Below are positions 15,921-24,526 of a stretch of DNA of 64,000 bases, piece by piece. The notes below the pieces were generated by a model. The model saw nothing but the letters and a program-made list of their open reading frames with translations. It ran no database searches and was not told the origin of the DNA. Made by a program: the position numbers and the translations under genes. The DNA lies in contig CAJTLU010000001.1 of assembly GCA_910577175.1 (NCBI GenBank), forward strand, positions 186,001-250,000, given 5' to 3'. How positions within the stretch are numbered: position 1 is the first letter of the stretch; the number at the start of each line of letters is the position of its first letter. Source of the DNA: an uncultured Lachnospiraceae bacterium (GTDB lineage: Bacteria; Bacillota; Clostridia; Lachnospirales; Lachnospiraceae).

Positions 15921-17714
15921 ATGGCAGAGTCGATGTCCGGCTTAAAGAGAAGTCACCGCTGTACAGAGGTGAGTAACCGCAATATAGGCGAAAATGTGAC
16001 TGTTATGGGGTGGGTACAGAAGAGCCGTAATAAGGGCGGAATTATATTTTTGGATTTGCGCGACCGTTCCGGTCTGCTGCAGATTATATTCGAGGAGGAT
16101 ACCTGCGGATGTGAAAATTTTGAAAAAGCAGAGAAACTCCGGAGCGAATTTGTAATCGCGGTAAAGGGGAAAGTGGTAGCGCGTTCCGGTGCAGTAAATG
16201 AAACAATGGTGACCGGTGATATTGAAGTGCGCGCGGAGGAGCTCCGGATTCTTTCCGAGGCGGATGTGCCGCCGTTCCCGGTGGAGGAGGATTCAAAGAC
16301 GAAGGAAGAGCTTCGTCTGAAATACCGTTACCTTGACCTTCGCCGGCCGGATTTACAAAGAAACCTGATGATGCGCAGCAAAGTGGCGACCCTGACAAGG
16401 CAGTTTCTTGCCGAGGAAGGCTTCCTTGAAATTGAGACTCCGATGCTGACAAAGAGTACGCCGGAGGGAGCCAGGGATTATCTTGTGCCGAGCCGTGTGC
16501 ATCCGGGCAGCTTTTATGCGCTGCCGCAGTCGCCGCAGCTGTTTAAGCAGCTTCTGATGGTGTCCGGCTATGACCGTTATTTCCAGATTGTAAAGTGTTT
16601 CCGTGATGAGGATTTGAGAGCGGACCGTCAGCCGGAGTTTACCCAGATTGACATGGAGCTTTCTTTTGTGGATATTGAGGATGTATTGGATGTAAATGAG
16701 CGTCTGCTGCAGAAGCTGTTTAAGGAAGTGCTGGATGTGGAGGTGACGCTTCCGCTTCCGCGTATGACATGGCAGGAGGCCATGGACCGCTTCGGCTCTG
16801 ATAAGCCGGATACCCGTTTCGGGATGGAGCTTACGAATGTGTCGGACACAGTGGCAGGCTGCGGGTTCGGCGTATTTACCGGGGCGCTCGCAAACGGCGG
16901 TTCCGTACGCGGTATTAATGCAAAGGGACAGGCGGGAATGCCGCGTAAGAAGATTGATGCGCTGACAGAGTTTGCAAAGGGCTATGGGGCGAAGGGACTC
17001 GCGTACCTTGCAGTGGAAGCGGACGGAAGCTATAAGTCTTCCTTTGCAAAGTTTATGACAGAGGAGGAACTGAAAGCGCTGGTAGCTGCTATGCAGGGAG
17101 AAGCGGGAGATTTGCTTTTGTTTGCCGCGGATAAAAATAAAGTAGTTTACGATGTACTTGGCGCGCTCCGCCTGGAACTGGCGAAGCAGCTGGGACTGCT
17201 TGAGAAAGACCAGTATAATTTCCTGTGGGTGACAGAATTTCCGCTGTTGGAGTACAGTGAGGAAGAAGGACGCTACGTGGCGATGCACCACCCGTTTACG
17301 ATGCCGATGGAAGAAGACCTTGCGCTTCTTGATACCGACCCGGGGAAGGTGCGTGCAAAAGCCTACGATATCGTACTGAACGGCACGGAAATCGGAGGGG
17401 GCTCCGTGCGTATTTTCCAGAACCACATACAGGAAAAGATGTTTGAGATGTTAGGATTTACAAAAGAGGCAGCCTATGAAAGATTCGGCTTCTTACTGAA
17501 TGCATTCCGATACGGTGTACCTCCGCATGCCGGTCTGGCATATGGTCTGGACCGTCTGGTAATGCTGATGGCGAAAGAGGATTCCATCCGCGACGTCATT
17601 GCATTCCCGAAGGTAAAGGATGCGTCCTGTCTGATGACGGATGCGCCGAATGTCGTCGATGAAAAGCAGCTGGAGGAGCTGGCATTGCACATTGCGGCAG
17701 AGCCTGAGGTGTAA
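15921..17714 (+). CDS. aspS: Aspartyl-tRNA synthetase
   Basis: 597 residues from the ATG after AAAGGAGGAGAGAACA; the longer frame starting at 15870 lacks a ribosome site. Class II synthetase of the bacterial type: an OB anticodon-binding domain (GWVQKSRNKGGIIFLDLRDR), motif 2 with CFRDEDLRADRQPEFTQID, the bacterial GAD insertion in the middle (around residues 290-420), and motif 3 near the end (GLAYGLDRLVMLM). It charges tRNA-Asp. It is preceded by a strong promoter with a dyad. Confidence 0.97.
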   Translation: MAESMSGLKRSHRCTEVSNRNIGENVTVMGWVQKSRNKGGIIFLDLRDRSGLLQIIFEEDTCGCENFEKAEKLRSEFVIAVKGKVVARSGAVNETMVTGDIEVRAEELRILSEADVPPFPVEEDSKTKEELRLKYRYLDLRRPDLQRNLMMRSKVATLTRQFLAEEGFLEIETPMLTKSTPEGARDYLVPSRVHPGSFYALPQSPQLFKQLLMVSGYDRYFQIVKCFRDEDLRADRQPEFTQIDMELSFVDIEDVLDVNERLLQKLFKEVLDVEVTLPLPRMTWQEAMDRFGSDKPDTRFGMELTNVSDTVAGCGFGVFTGALANGGSVRGINAKGQAGMPRKKIDALTEFAKGYGAKGLAYLAVEADGSYKSSFAKFMTEEELKALVAAMQGEAGDLLLFAADKNKVVYDVLGALRLELAKQLGLLEKDQYNFLWVTEFPLLEYSEEEGRYVAMHHPFTMPMEEDLALLDTDPGKVRAKAYDIVLNGTEIGGGSVRIFQNHIQEKMFEMLGFTKEAAYERFGFLLNAFRYGVPPHAGLAYGLDRLVMLMAKEDSIRDVIAFPKVKDASCLMTDAPNVVDEKQLEELALHIAAEPEV

Positions 17715-17766
17715 GGGGTAGGAGCGCAGAATCCGTTGTCCTCATGTTTTGAGTAAGGAGAAGACT

Positions 17767-20070
17767 ATGCGTATACCGAAAATGCCGGAGCAGGTAAAGG
17801 ACCTGTTGAGAAGGCAAGGAATAAAGGAAGAAGATATTTTAACAGGGGTAAAGACCGATATGAATACCGCCTGCGACTATGCGGACGGTTATGTGGTACT
17901 GACAAAGGAGAAGCTTGCAGTGGTTTCTTCTCCAGCAGTACCCTCGGCAGTACATACGTTTAAGGGTTATCCGCAGGAGGAGCTTGTAGAAGCACTGCGG
18001 GAGTGGGCAGTAACGGTGTATTCCGCAGAGGAGCTTTTGGAATTAAAAATCGAGCGTCAGGTGGCATGTGCCGTGCTGACTGCGGAGGTAAACGGTACGG
18101 AGCGTATTCTCGCTGCGTTTTCCAATCTTTGTATAAAAAATGCATACGAGCTGGTACGCCGCTTTCAGAATCCGGACAGGGGTATGGAAGCGGAGGAGAG
18201 CGAGGAAGAGGAGTTTTGTCCGAAGTGCGGGACGATGTATCCGGACCAGAACCGGAAGGTCTGTCCGAGGTGTATGGACCGGAAGTCTGTGTTTTTCCGT
18301 ACCCTTGTATACTTTAAACCGTATACCGGCGCAATCGTGCTTTTGTTTGTCAGCATTATTATGACAGCGGTGCTGAATCTGGTATGGCCGTATTTAAGCG
18401 GAAGAGTATTATATGATTATGTACTCGAGAAAAACTTTGCGTTTTTAGAACCGCTCGGCATAAAGAACATAGAGGCAGTGACCGCATTGCTGCTCATCGT
18501 AATCGTGATGTTCCTGACAAAGCTGGTGCTGCAGCTGTTTCAGATTATACACGGAGTTATTACGGCAAAAGTGGTAGTGAATGTTGTCCGCGATATGAAG
18601 AAGGATGTCTTTCATCAGATGGGAAAGCTTTCCATCCAGTTTTTTAAGAGCAGACAGACCGGAAGCCTGATGACGCGCGTGTTAAGCGACGCGGACCGTG
18701 TTACCGGGTTCTTTGTAGACGTAATGCCGTATGCATTTGTCCATGGCTTCACGATTGTGTCTACTTTGATTGTAATGTTTCTCATGCGCTGGCAGCTGGC
18801 TCTTGCAGCAATGGTGCTGATGCCGATTACGATGATTATCAGCTTAAAGCTGCGTCCGAAGCTCTGGGGCCTGTTCGGCCGCCGGCACAGGAAGGAGCGT
18901 ACTGTAAACAGCAATGTCAATGACAACCTGACCGGAGCCCGCGTAGTAAAGGCGTTCGGCCAGCAGGAAAATGAAATTGTGCGCTTTGAAAAGGGAAATC
19001 GCAGCTTATCCGAGGCAGAAATCGATATTGTCCGCTATGACAATAAGTTTACGGCAATTTTCTCTGCGGCGAGAGAGCTGATTAACCTGATTGTCTGGGT
19101 TCTCGGCGTATTGTTTGTACTCGGGACAGACTATTTTGAAGTGGGAATGCTGTTGACGTTTATCGGCTATGTCGGCCAGCTGAACGGTCCGATTAACTTT
19201 TTCTCCCGCTTTTTCTATAACTGGTCAGACAGTATGAACAGTTCCCAGCGTATGTTTGAGATTCTGGATTCTATTCCGGAGATTACGGAGCGCGAGAAGG
19301 CGGTGCGGCTTCTTGAGCCTGAGGGTGAAATCGTACTTGACCATGTGACCTTCGGGTATGAGGTCAGCAAGCCGATTTTAAAGGATATTACGTTACATAT
19401 CAAGCCGGGAGAGATGTTGGGAATTGTCGGACGCTCCGGTGCGGGTAAGACGACGCTTGTCAATCTGATTTCCCGTATGTATGACCCGCAGGAGGGACAG
19501 ATTTTTATAGACGGGGTCAATGTAAAGGATATGGCGTTTTATGATTTGCGCCGCAACGTCGCCATGGTGTCCCAGGAGACTTATATTTTCATGGGTACGG
19601 TAGAGCAGAATATCGCTTATGCCAATCCGGCGGCAACAAAGGAGCAGATTATCGAGGCGGCGGTGCTGGCAAGCGCCCACGAGTTTATTCTGCGGATGCC
19701 GGACGGTTATGATACGGTAATCGGTTCTTCCGGAAGACAGCTTTCCGGCGGAGAGCGGCAGCGTATTTCTATCGCCCGTGCCATTCTGGCGAATCCGAAG
19801 ATTCTGATTCTCGATGAGGCGACCGCCTCGGTGGATACGGAGACAGAGAAAGCAATCCAGTGTTCCATGCAGTATCTGGTAAAGAACCGTACAACGCTTT
19901 CGATTGCGCACCGTCTCTCTACCCTGCGGGATGCGGACCGGCTGATTGTCATCGACCATGGCAGGATTACGGAGGAGGGCACCCAGGCAGAGTTAGAGGA
20001 GCTCCACGGAACATATTATAAATTGATGGAACTGCAAACGAAGGCTCTTGCAATGAAAGGGCTGGAATAG
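17767..20070 (+). CDS. ABC exporter with N-terminal PH-like region and zinc ribbon
   Basis: 767 residues from the ATG after AGTAAGGAGAAGACT. Three parts are visible. Residues 1-150 form a soluble domain with alternating beta-like segments (YVVLTKEKLAVVSS, VACAVLTAEVNG) that resemble a PH-like fold. Residues 151-169 are a zinc ribbon, CPKCG...CPRC. Then comes a type I exporter core with six membrane helices and an ATPase: Walker A GRSGAGKTT (around 553), signature LSGGERQRIS, Walker B ILILDEATAS, H-loop IAHRLS, all intact. It is followed directly by a DUF1854 gene and a second exporter with the same layout. ABC proteins with DUF1854 partners are known from cyanophycin gene clusters of proteobacteria; no cyanophycin gene is seen here, so the cargo is unknown. 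Confidence 0.9.
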   Translation: MRIPKMPEQVKDLLRRQGIKEEDILTGVKTDMNTACDYADGYVVLTKEKLAVVSSPAVPSAVHTFKGYPQEELVEALREWAVTVYSAEELLELKIERQVACAVLTAEVNGTERILAAFSNLCIKNAYELVRRFQNPDRGMEAEESEEEEFCPKCGTMYPDQNRKVCPRCMDRKSVFFRTLVYFKPYTGAIVLLFVSIIMTAVLNLVWPYLSGRVLYDYVLEKNFAFLEPLGIKNIEAVTALLLIVIVMFLTKLVLQLFQIIHGVITAKVVVNVVRDMKKDVFHQMGKLSIQFFKSRQTGSLMTRVLSDADRVTGFFVDVMPYAFVHGFTIVSTLIVMFLMRWQLALAAMVLMPITMIISLKLRPKLWGLFGRRHRKERTVNSNVNDNLTGARVVKAFGQQENEIVRFEKGNRSLSEAEIDIVRYDNKFTAIFSAARELINLIVWVLGVLFVLGTDYFEVGMLLTFIGYVGQLNGPINFFSRFFYNWSDSMNSSQRMFEILDSIPEITEREKAVRLLEPEGEIVLDHVTFGYEVSKPILKDITLHIKPGEMLGIVGRSGAGKTTLVNLISRMYDPQEGQIFIDGVNVKDMAFYDLRRNVAMVSQETYIFMGTVEQNIAYANPAATKEQIIEAAVLASAHEFILRMPDGYDTVIGSSGRQLSGGERQRISIARAILANPKILILDEATASVDTETEKAIQCSMQYLVKNRTTLSIAHRLSTLRDADRLIVIDHGRITEEGTQAELEELHGTYYKLMELQTKALAMKGLE

Positions 20071-20079
20071 GAGGATATT

Positions 20080-20622
20080 GTGGCTGAAGAGTTTAATTTA
20101 GGTCAGATGGAAGAAGAAACCGAAGCAATGCTCAGACTCCGGTATCTGACGCCGGACACGGCAGCATTTGCAAAGACTGCAGGCGGATTTGTGAGTCTGC
20201 AGACAGGGGAGGAGTCCTATCCGCGAGTACAGGTGGTCCGTATGTTTCCGTTCTCAGAGCCGGAAAAGTATGTTTCTATCCGCACGGCGGAAGAAACTTC
20301 AAGGGAAATCGGTGTAATAGAAAATCTGGGGACATTTCCAAAGGAAGTGCGCGAAATGTTAGAGGAGCAGCTGGAGCTGCGCTACTTTACACCGGTGATT
20401 ACAAAGATTTATCAGATTAAGGATGAATACGGCTATGCTTATTTTGATGTAGAAACGGACCGGGGCCGTTGCCGTTTTGTCATTCATATGGGCGGCAATG
20501 CGGTTGTGCATCTTTCCGATGTAAGAATCCTGATTTCCGATATTGATGAGAACCGGTTTGAAATACCGGATGTAACGAAGCTTACGGTAAAGGAACAGAA
20601 ACGTCTGGATTTGTTCCTGTAA
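20080..20622 (+). CDS. DUF1854 family protein
   Basis: 180 residues from a GTG start whose AGGAGG site overlaps the stop of the exporter upstream. It fits DUF1854: the beginning of the fold (GGFVSLQTGEESYPRVQVVR), the middle ELRYFTPVITKIYQI, the strongly conserved FDVETDRGRCRFVI, and the closing KEQKRLDLFL. It has no signal peptide or membrane helix, so it should work in the cytoplasm. In proteobacterial cyanophycin loci a DUF1854 protein accompanies an ABC exporter; here it sits between two exporters and is tightly coupled to both. Inference: an accessory subunit of the exporter pair. Its molecular role is unknown. Confidence 0.85.
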   Translation: MAEEFNLGQMEEETEAMLRLRYLTPDTAAFAKTAGGFVSLQTGEESYPRVQVVRMFPFSEPEKYVSIRTAEETSREIGVIENLGTFPKEVREMLEEQLELRYFTPVITKIYQIKDEYGYAYFDVETDRGRCRFVIHMGGNAVVHLSDVRILISDIDENRFEIPDVTKLTVKEQKRLDLFL

Positions 20623-20641
20623 TGTGAGAGAGGGAAATGGT

Positions 20642-22846
20642 ATGATATTAAAGTTTGATTTAAGTAAGGAGGAGCTGGGGGCGCTGGCGTTAGAAGCAGG
20701 CGAAGAGGTTCTTTATGCGGTGCCATATGACTGCAGTCTGACAGGGCGGTATGTGGAACGGGCGTTTACGGTTGTGACCGGAACGAGGCTGATTCTGCTT
20801 TGCGGCGGTGTAAAGGAGTCGGAGTATCTGCTTGCGGACTATGATGCGGTCAAGGCAGAACCGCGGATTAACTGCGGCGTACTGTATGCGGTTAAGGACG
20901 GACAAGAGTTTTTGCTGGTTCGTTATTCTTCAAGGCACCTTGCAAGGTACGCGTATGTAGCGCGGGGAATTGCACTTTTAAAAGCGGGAAGCAAAGAGCG
21001 GGCATGCAGTGATGAGAATGAAAAAAGCTGTTTTGTCTGCGGAAGGGCGCTTCCGGGAACCAAGGAGTGTCCGCATTGTAACCGGAAAAACAGAGGTGTC
21101 ATACACCAGATGATGGAGCTGCTGGCATCCTATAAGGCGCAGATGGCACTGATTGTGCTTCTGATGGTGCTTGCCGCAGTTGTGACTCTGTTAAGCCCCG
21201 AGGTGCAAAAGCATCTGGTGGACGATGTCCTGCACAGAGGGGACGGGAATTACCCGCTTGCATTTTTGCTTTTAGGAGGGATGTTCTTACTCGGAATCGG
21301 CATGGCGGCAATTAACATCGGGAAAAGCTACTGCTGTGCAAAGCTGGGCTCAGCTATTGCAAAGGACCTGCGTTCCAGGCTTTATCAGAAGATTCAGATT
21401 CTGTCGCTTTCATTTATCCATGACAAGCGTCCGGGCGAGTTAATGAACCGGCTGATGCATGATACCAGCAGAATCCGCTTTTTCATGGAAAATATTTTCT
21501 GTAACTTGTTTACGGTCTGCATTATTTTTGTGTCCGTCGTGGTTTATATGCTGGTTCTGAACTGGAAGCTGGCATTGATTGCATTTATTCTTGTGCCGGT
21601 GGCAGGGGCAGTGTCCATGCTGTGGAGAAAGAATATCCACCGCAGGTTCCGTTTACAGGGAAAAAAGTCGGATGACGTACATAGCGCCCTGCAGGATGTT
21701 ATTTCCGGTATGAATGTGGTAAAGGGCTACGGAAAGGAAACGGAAGAGTCGGATAAGTTTAATCTTTATTCGGATGTATTTGCCAACGTACAGAAGCGGA
21801 ACGAGGTGTTCTGGGCAATGTTTTTCCCGCTGCTTTCCTTCCTGATGGGAGTCGGTGTGTATTTTGTTATCTTTTCCGGCGGTCGTGAGGTACTCGGAGA
21901 GACGATGACCATTGGCGAACTGATGCAGTTTGTGAATTATACTTCCCTGTTGTATACCTACCTCGGGTGGCTAAACAATATGCCGAAGCAGCTGATGGAC
22001 CTGATTACCAGTACGGAGCGTATCAATGACGTACTTTCGCAGGAGCCGCAGATTCAGAACACGGAAAAGGCATGTAAGCCGGAGATTAAGGGAGCCATCG
22101 AGCTTCGCAATGCGTCGTTCGGATATCATTCCTATGACCCGGTGTTAGAGGGAATCAATCTTACGGTGCAGCCGGGCGAGATGATCGGGCTTGTCGGTGC
22201 ATCCGGCACAGGAAAGTCTACCCTGATTAATCTGATTATGCATCTGTATGATGTGGACAGCGGTGCGCTGTATGTAGACGGTGAGGATATCAGGGATATT
22301 GATATTGATTACTACCATTCCAAAATCGGCGTGGTGCTACAGGAGACGTTCCTGTTCTCCGGTACGATTTATAACAATATCCGCTATGCAAAGCCGGATG
22401 CTACCGAAGAGGAGGTCATCCGGGCGGCGAAGATGGCAAATGCCCATGACTTTATCTGCCGGATGCCGGACGGCTACAATACCTACGTCGGCGAGAAGGG
22501 AAGCCGCTTATCGGGCGGAGAGCGCCAGAGAATTGCGATTGCGCGCGCCATCCTGAACAATCCGAAGATTCTGATTCTGGATGAGGCGACGGCAAGCCTT
22601 GATACGGAGAGCGAGTACCTGATTCAGACTGCGTTAGAGCGTCTGACTTCCGGGAAAACGACCTTTGCCATTGCACATCGTCTGTCCACCTTAAAGGACG
22701 CCGACCGTCTGGTTGTAATCGACAAGCACCGCATTGCGGAAATCGGTACCCATGAGGAGCTGATGGCACGCCGGGGTATTTATTACGGTCTTGTAACGGC
22801 GCAGCTTGAGATGCAGGCGGGAAAAGAGGAGAGCGTTCCTGCATAA
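20642..22846 (+). CDS. Second ABC exporter with N-terminal PH-like region and zinc ribbon
   Basis: 734 residues from the ATG after GAGAGGGAAATGGT; the GTG at 20624 is less likely. Residues 1-125 form a soluble domain (FTVVTGTRLILLCGG resembles a PH-type strand pair), residues 130-146 a zinc ribbon CFVCG...CPHC, then six membrane helices and a full ATPase: Walker A GASGTGKST (around 518), LSGGERQRIA, ILILDEATAS, IAHRLS. Both ATP sites of a pair with the 17767 protein would be active, unlike the degenerate pair at 24.5-28 kb. Its layout repeats that of the upstream exporter, so they probably arose by duplication and form a heterodimer together with the DUF1854 protein. Confidence 0.9.
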   Translation: MILKFDLSKEELGALALEAGEEVLYAVPYDCSLTGRYVERAFTVVTGTRLILLCGGVKESEYLLADYDAVKAEPRINCGVLYAVKDGQEFLLVRYSSRHLARYAYVARGIALLKAGSKERACSDENEKSCFVCGRALPGTKECPHCNRKNRGVIHQMMELLASYKAQMALIVLLMVLAAVVTLLSPEVQKHLVDDVLHRGDGNYPLAFLLLGGMFLLGIGMAAINIGKSYCCAKLGSAIAKDLRSRLYQKIQILSLSFIHDKRPGELMNRLMHDTSRIRFFMENIFCNLFTVCIIFVSVVVYMLVLNWKLALIAFILVPVAGAVSMLWRKNIHRRFRLQGKKSDDVHSALQDVISGMNVVKGYGKETEESDKFNLYSDVFANVQKRNEVFWAMFFPLLSFLMGVGVYFVIFSGGREVLGETMTIGELMQFVNYTSLLYTYLGWLNNMPKQLMDLITSTERINDVLSQEPQIQNTEKACKPEIKGAIELRNASFGYHSYDPVLEGINLTVQPGEMIGLVGASGTGKSTLINLIMHLYDVDSGALYVDGEDIRDIDIDYYHSKIGVVLQETFLFSGTIYNNIRYAKPDATEEEVIRAAKMANAHDFICRMPDGYNTYVGEKGSRLSGGERQRIAIARAILNNPKILILDEATASLDTESEYLIQTALERLTSGKTTFAIAHRLSTLKDADRLVVIDKHRIAEIGTHEELMARRGIYYGLVTAQLEMQAGKEESVPA

Positions 22847-22903
22847 TCGCTCCCTATTGTTGTAAAAACAATAAAAAAATTATAAAAAAACAGCTAAAAA
22901 CAT

Positions 22904-22932
22904 TTGACATTGAAGGAAAAGAATGTTATGAT
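22904..22932 (+). promoter_or_regulatory. Sigma-A promoter of the cold-shock gene
   Basis: TTGACA (22904-22909), 17 bases, TATGAT (22927-22932). Confidence 0.88.
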
Positions 22933-22970
22933 AATAGCGGTATATAAAGTGCCGCTATTATTTATTTTTT
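22931..22970 (+). terminator. Hairpin overlapping the cold-shock promoter
   Basis: ATAATAGCGG (22931-22940) and CCGCTATTAT (22952-22961) form a perfect 10-pair stem followed by a T-rich run (TTATTTTTT). It starts inside the -10 box, so most of its left arm lies before the expected start of the csp transcript. It fits as a terminator for the ABC operon upstream. Confidence 0.7.
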
Positions 22971-22984
22971 CGGAGGGAACATCT

Positions 22985-23185
22985 ATGAACAAAGGTACTG
23001 TTAAGTGGTTCAACAACCAGAAGGGTTTTGGTTTCATCAGCGATGAGCAGGGAAATGATGTATTCGTACATTACACCGGTTTAAACATGGAGGGCTTCAA
23101 GTCCCTGGAAGAAGGTCAGGCTGTTGAGTTCGAGATCGTACAGGGCGCTAAGGGACCGCAGGCTACGAATGTAACCAAGTTATAA
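22985..23185 (+). CDS. Cold-shock protein, CspA family
   Basis: 66 residues, the standard size. A single OB-fold nucleic-acid chaperone that melts RNA secondary structure. Both RNA-binding motifs are present: RNP1 as KGFGFIS and RNP2 as DVFVHYT, after the typical start MNKGTVKWFNNQ. GGAGGGAACATCT precedes the ATG. The gene is monocistronic, with a strong promoter just upstream and a terminator about 95 bases after the stop. Confidence 0.97.
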   Translation: MNKGTVKWFNNQKGFGFISDEQGNDVFVHYTGLNMEGFKSLEEGQAVEFEIVQGAKGPQATNVTKL

Positions 23186-23233
23186 TTCAAGTAAGTTTTT
23201 CAGTGTACCTTTTTCTCATATATAAATTGTGGT

Positions 23234-23261
23234 TTGATTTTTATACGGAATAAGTTATATT
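23234..23261 (+). promoter_or_regulatory. Possible promoter ahead of the 23369 gene
   Basis: TTGATT (23234-23239), 16 bases, TATATT (23256-23261). If used, its transcript would meet the terminator-like hairpin at 23281-23309 almost at once, which would make that hairpin an attenuator. Confidence 0.4.
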
Positions 23262-23280
23262 GTAATAACGAATTGAGAGT

Positions 23281-23318
23281 AAGGGGATATCGCCAGACGG
23301 TATCCCTTTCCTATTTTT
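23281..23318 (+). terminator. Terminator after the cold-shock gene
   Basis: AAGGGGATATCG (23281-23292) pairs over 12 positions, two of them G-U, with CGGTATCCCTTT (23298-23309); CCTATTTTT follows. Confidence 0.75.
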
Positions 23319-23368
23319 GCATCGGCGTGCCGGACAGCGTAAGGTCCGGCGATTGGAGGATTGGAAGA

Positions 23369-23896
23369 ATGGAAACCGGATGGAAGGACAGTGTAAAGAA
23401 AGCCGGATGGCCGGTGCTTTCTTATAGTGTGATTTCACTGCTTGCAGTAGTATTGGCAGTGGTACGTCTTGTGGTCCGCGGAGAGGATTCCGACGTAAAG
23501 GTTACCTGGTGGGAACTGCTGCAGCTCTTTTTTGTTCCGGCTCTGTTTTTCGCAGCGGGGTACCTTGCCACGGCAAAGTGCGGACTGAAAAAGATAAAGG
23601 CGCAGACAGCGTTTCTGGCTGCCATGATTTTTTCGGCGCTTTTACTGGGACTCTGGTATGTCTGGCTGGATGGCTACGTGTTATGCAACCTGCCGGCGGC
23701 GGAATGCGGAATTGCGATAGATCTCTGGCTGCGGAAGAGGATGATTGCTTATGGATACGAATATACGTATCTGGCAAATACGGATATGTACCGCTATGCG
23801 GTGCTGCCGCTGCTTCATTTTGCGGTAAGGGTGCTCTGTTGGATGTGTTATCTGTGGGGGAACCGGAAGGCAGTTTCCCGCAGAAAATCAAAATAG
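23369..23896 (+). CDS. Four-helix membrane protein, unknown
   Basis: 175 residues from the ATG that follows GGAGGATTGGAAG; the long frame back to 23234 crosses a terminator hairpin and is rejected. Four hydrophobic segments are visible (around 15-37, 50-72, 80-105 and 146-166), with many Trp residues and a basic C-terminal tail ending SRRKSK. I do not recognise the family. It lies between the csp gene and xpt; the 30-base gap to xpt suggests co-transcription. Confidence 0.75.
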   Translation: METGWKDSVKKAGWPVLSYSVISLLAVVLAVVRLVVRGEDSDVKVTWWELLQLFFVPALFFAAGYLATAKCGLKKIKAQTAFLAAMIFSALLLGLWYVWLDGYVLCNLPAAECGIAIDLWLRKRMIAYGYEYTYLANTDMYRYAVLPLLHFAVRVLCWMCYLWGNRKAVSRRKSK

Positions 23897-23926
23897 AATA
23901 ATGCAACAAAGGATGAGGACGGACAG

Positions 23927-24508
23927 ATGCAGTTATTAAAAGACAGAATCCGCAGGGACGGAATTGTAAAAGAAGGAAACGTACTGAAGGTAGACAGCTT
24001 TTTAAATCACCAGATGGATATTGCGCTGTTAAATGAAATTGGCAGGGAATTCAGGCGCCGGTTTGCAGACAAGGACATTACAAAGATTCTTACGATAGAG
24101 GCATCCGGTATCGGAATTGCCTGCATTACAGCACAGTATTTTAACGTGCCGGTCGTGTTTGCGAAGAAAGCACAGAGCATCAATATTGACGGCGAAGTGT
24201 ATTCTTCTAAAATAGAGTCCTTTACACATAAGAAAGTATATGATGTGATTGTGTCCAGACGTTTCCTGAACAGTGAGGACCGGGTGCTGATTATTGATGA
24301 TTTCCTTGCAAACGGCTGCGCGCTTTTAGGACTTCTGGAGATTGTAGAGAGTGCAGGAGCAAAGACCGAGGGTATCGGTATTGTCATTGAAAAGGGCTTC
24401 CAGGACGGCGGGGAGAAGATTCGCAGACAAGGGATTGCACTGGAGTCCCTGGCAATCGTGGATGCGATGGACGCAGAGAAAGGAACGGTAGTATTCCGCG
24501 GGGAATAA
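23927..24508 (+). CDS. xpt: Xanthine phosphoribosyltransferase
   Basis: 193 residues, usual length. It converts xanthine and PRPP to XMP in purine salvage. The beginning MQLLKDRIRRDGIVKEGNVL plus KVDSFLNHQ is characteristic of Xpt, as are ASGIGIA, PVVFAKKA and the PRPP loop VLIIDDFLANGCAL. In many Firmicutes this gene is under a purine riboswitch; only 30 bases separate it from the gene upstream, and no such element is present. Confidence 0.96.
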   Translation: MQLLKDRIRRDGIVKEGNVLKVDSFLNHQMDIALLNEIGREFRRRFADKDITKILTIEASGIGIACITAQYFNVPVVFAKKAQSINIDGEVYSSKIESFTHKKVYDVIVSRRFLNSEDRVLIIDDFLANGCALLGLLEIVESAGAKTEGIGIVIEKGFQDGGEKIRRQGIALESLAIVDAMDAEKGTVVFRGE

Positions 24509-24526
24509 GGCGATAGGAGAACTGTT

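Noticed and set aside
16353..17426. 357-codon minus-strand frame across aspS
   Set aside because: Shadow of a well-identified synthetase; composition rich in His, Arg, Leu, as is usual for antisense frames.
23897..23926. Purine riboswitch before xpt
   Set aside because: Only 30 bases separate xpt from the gene before it, too few for the aptamer.
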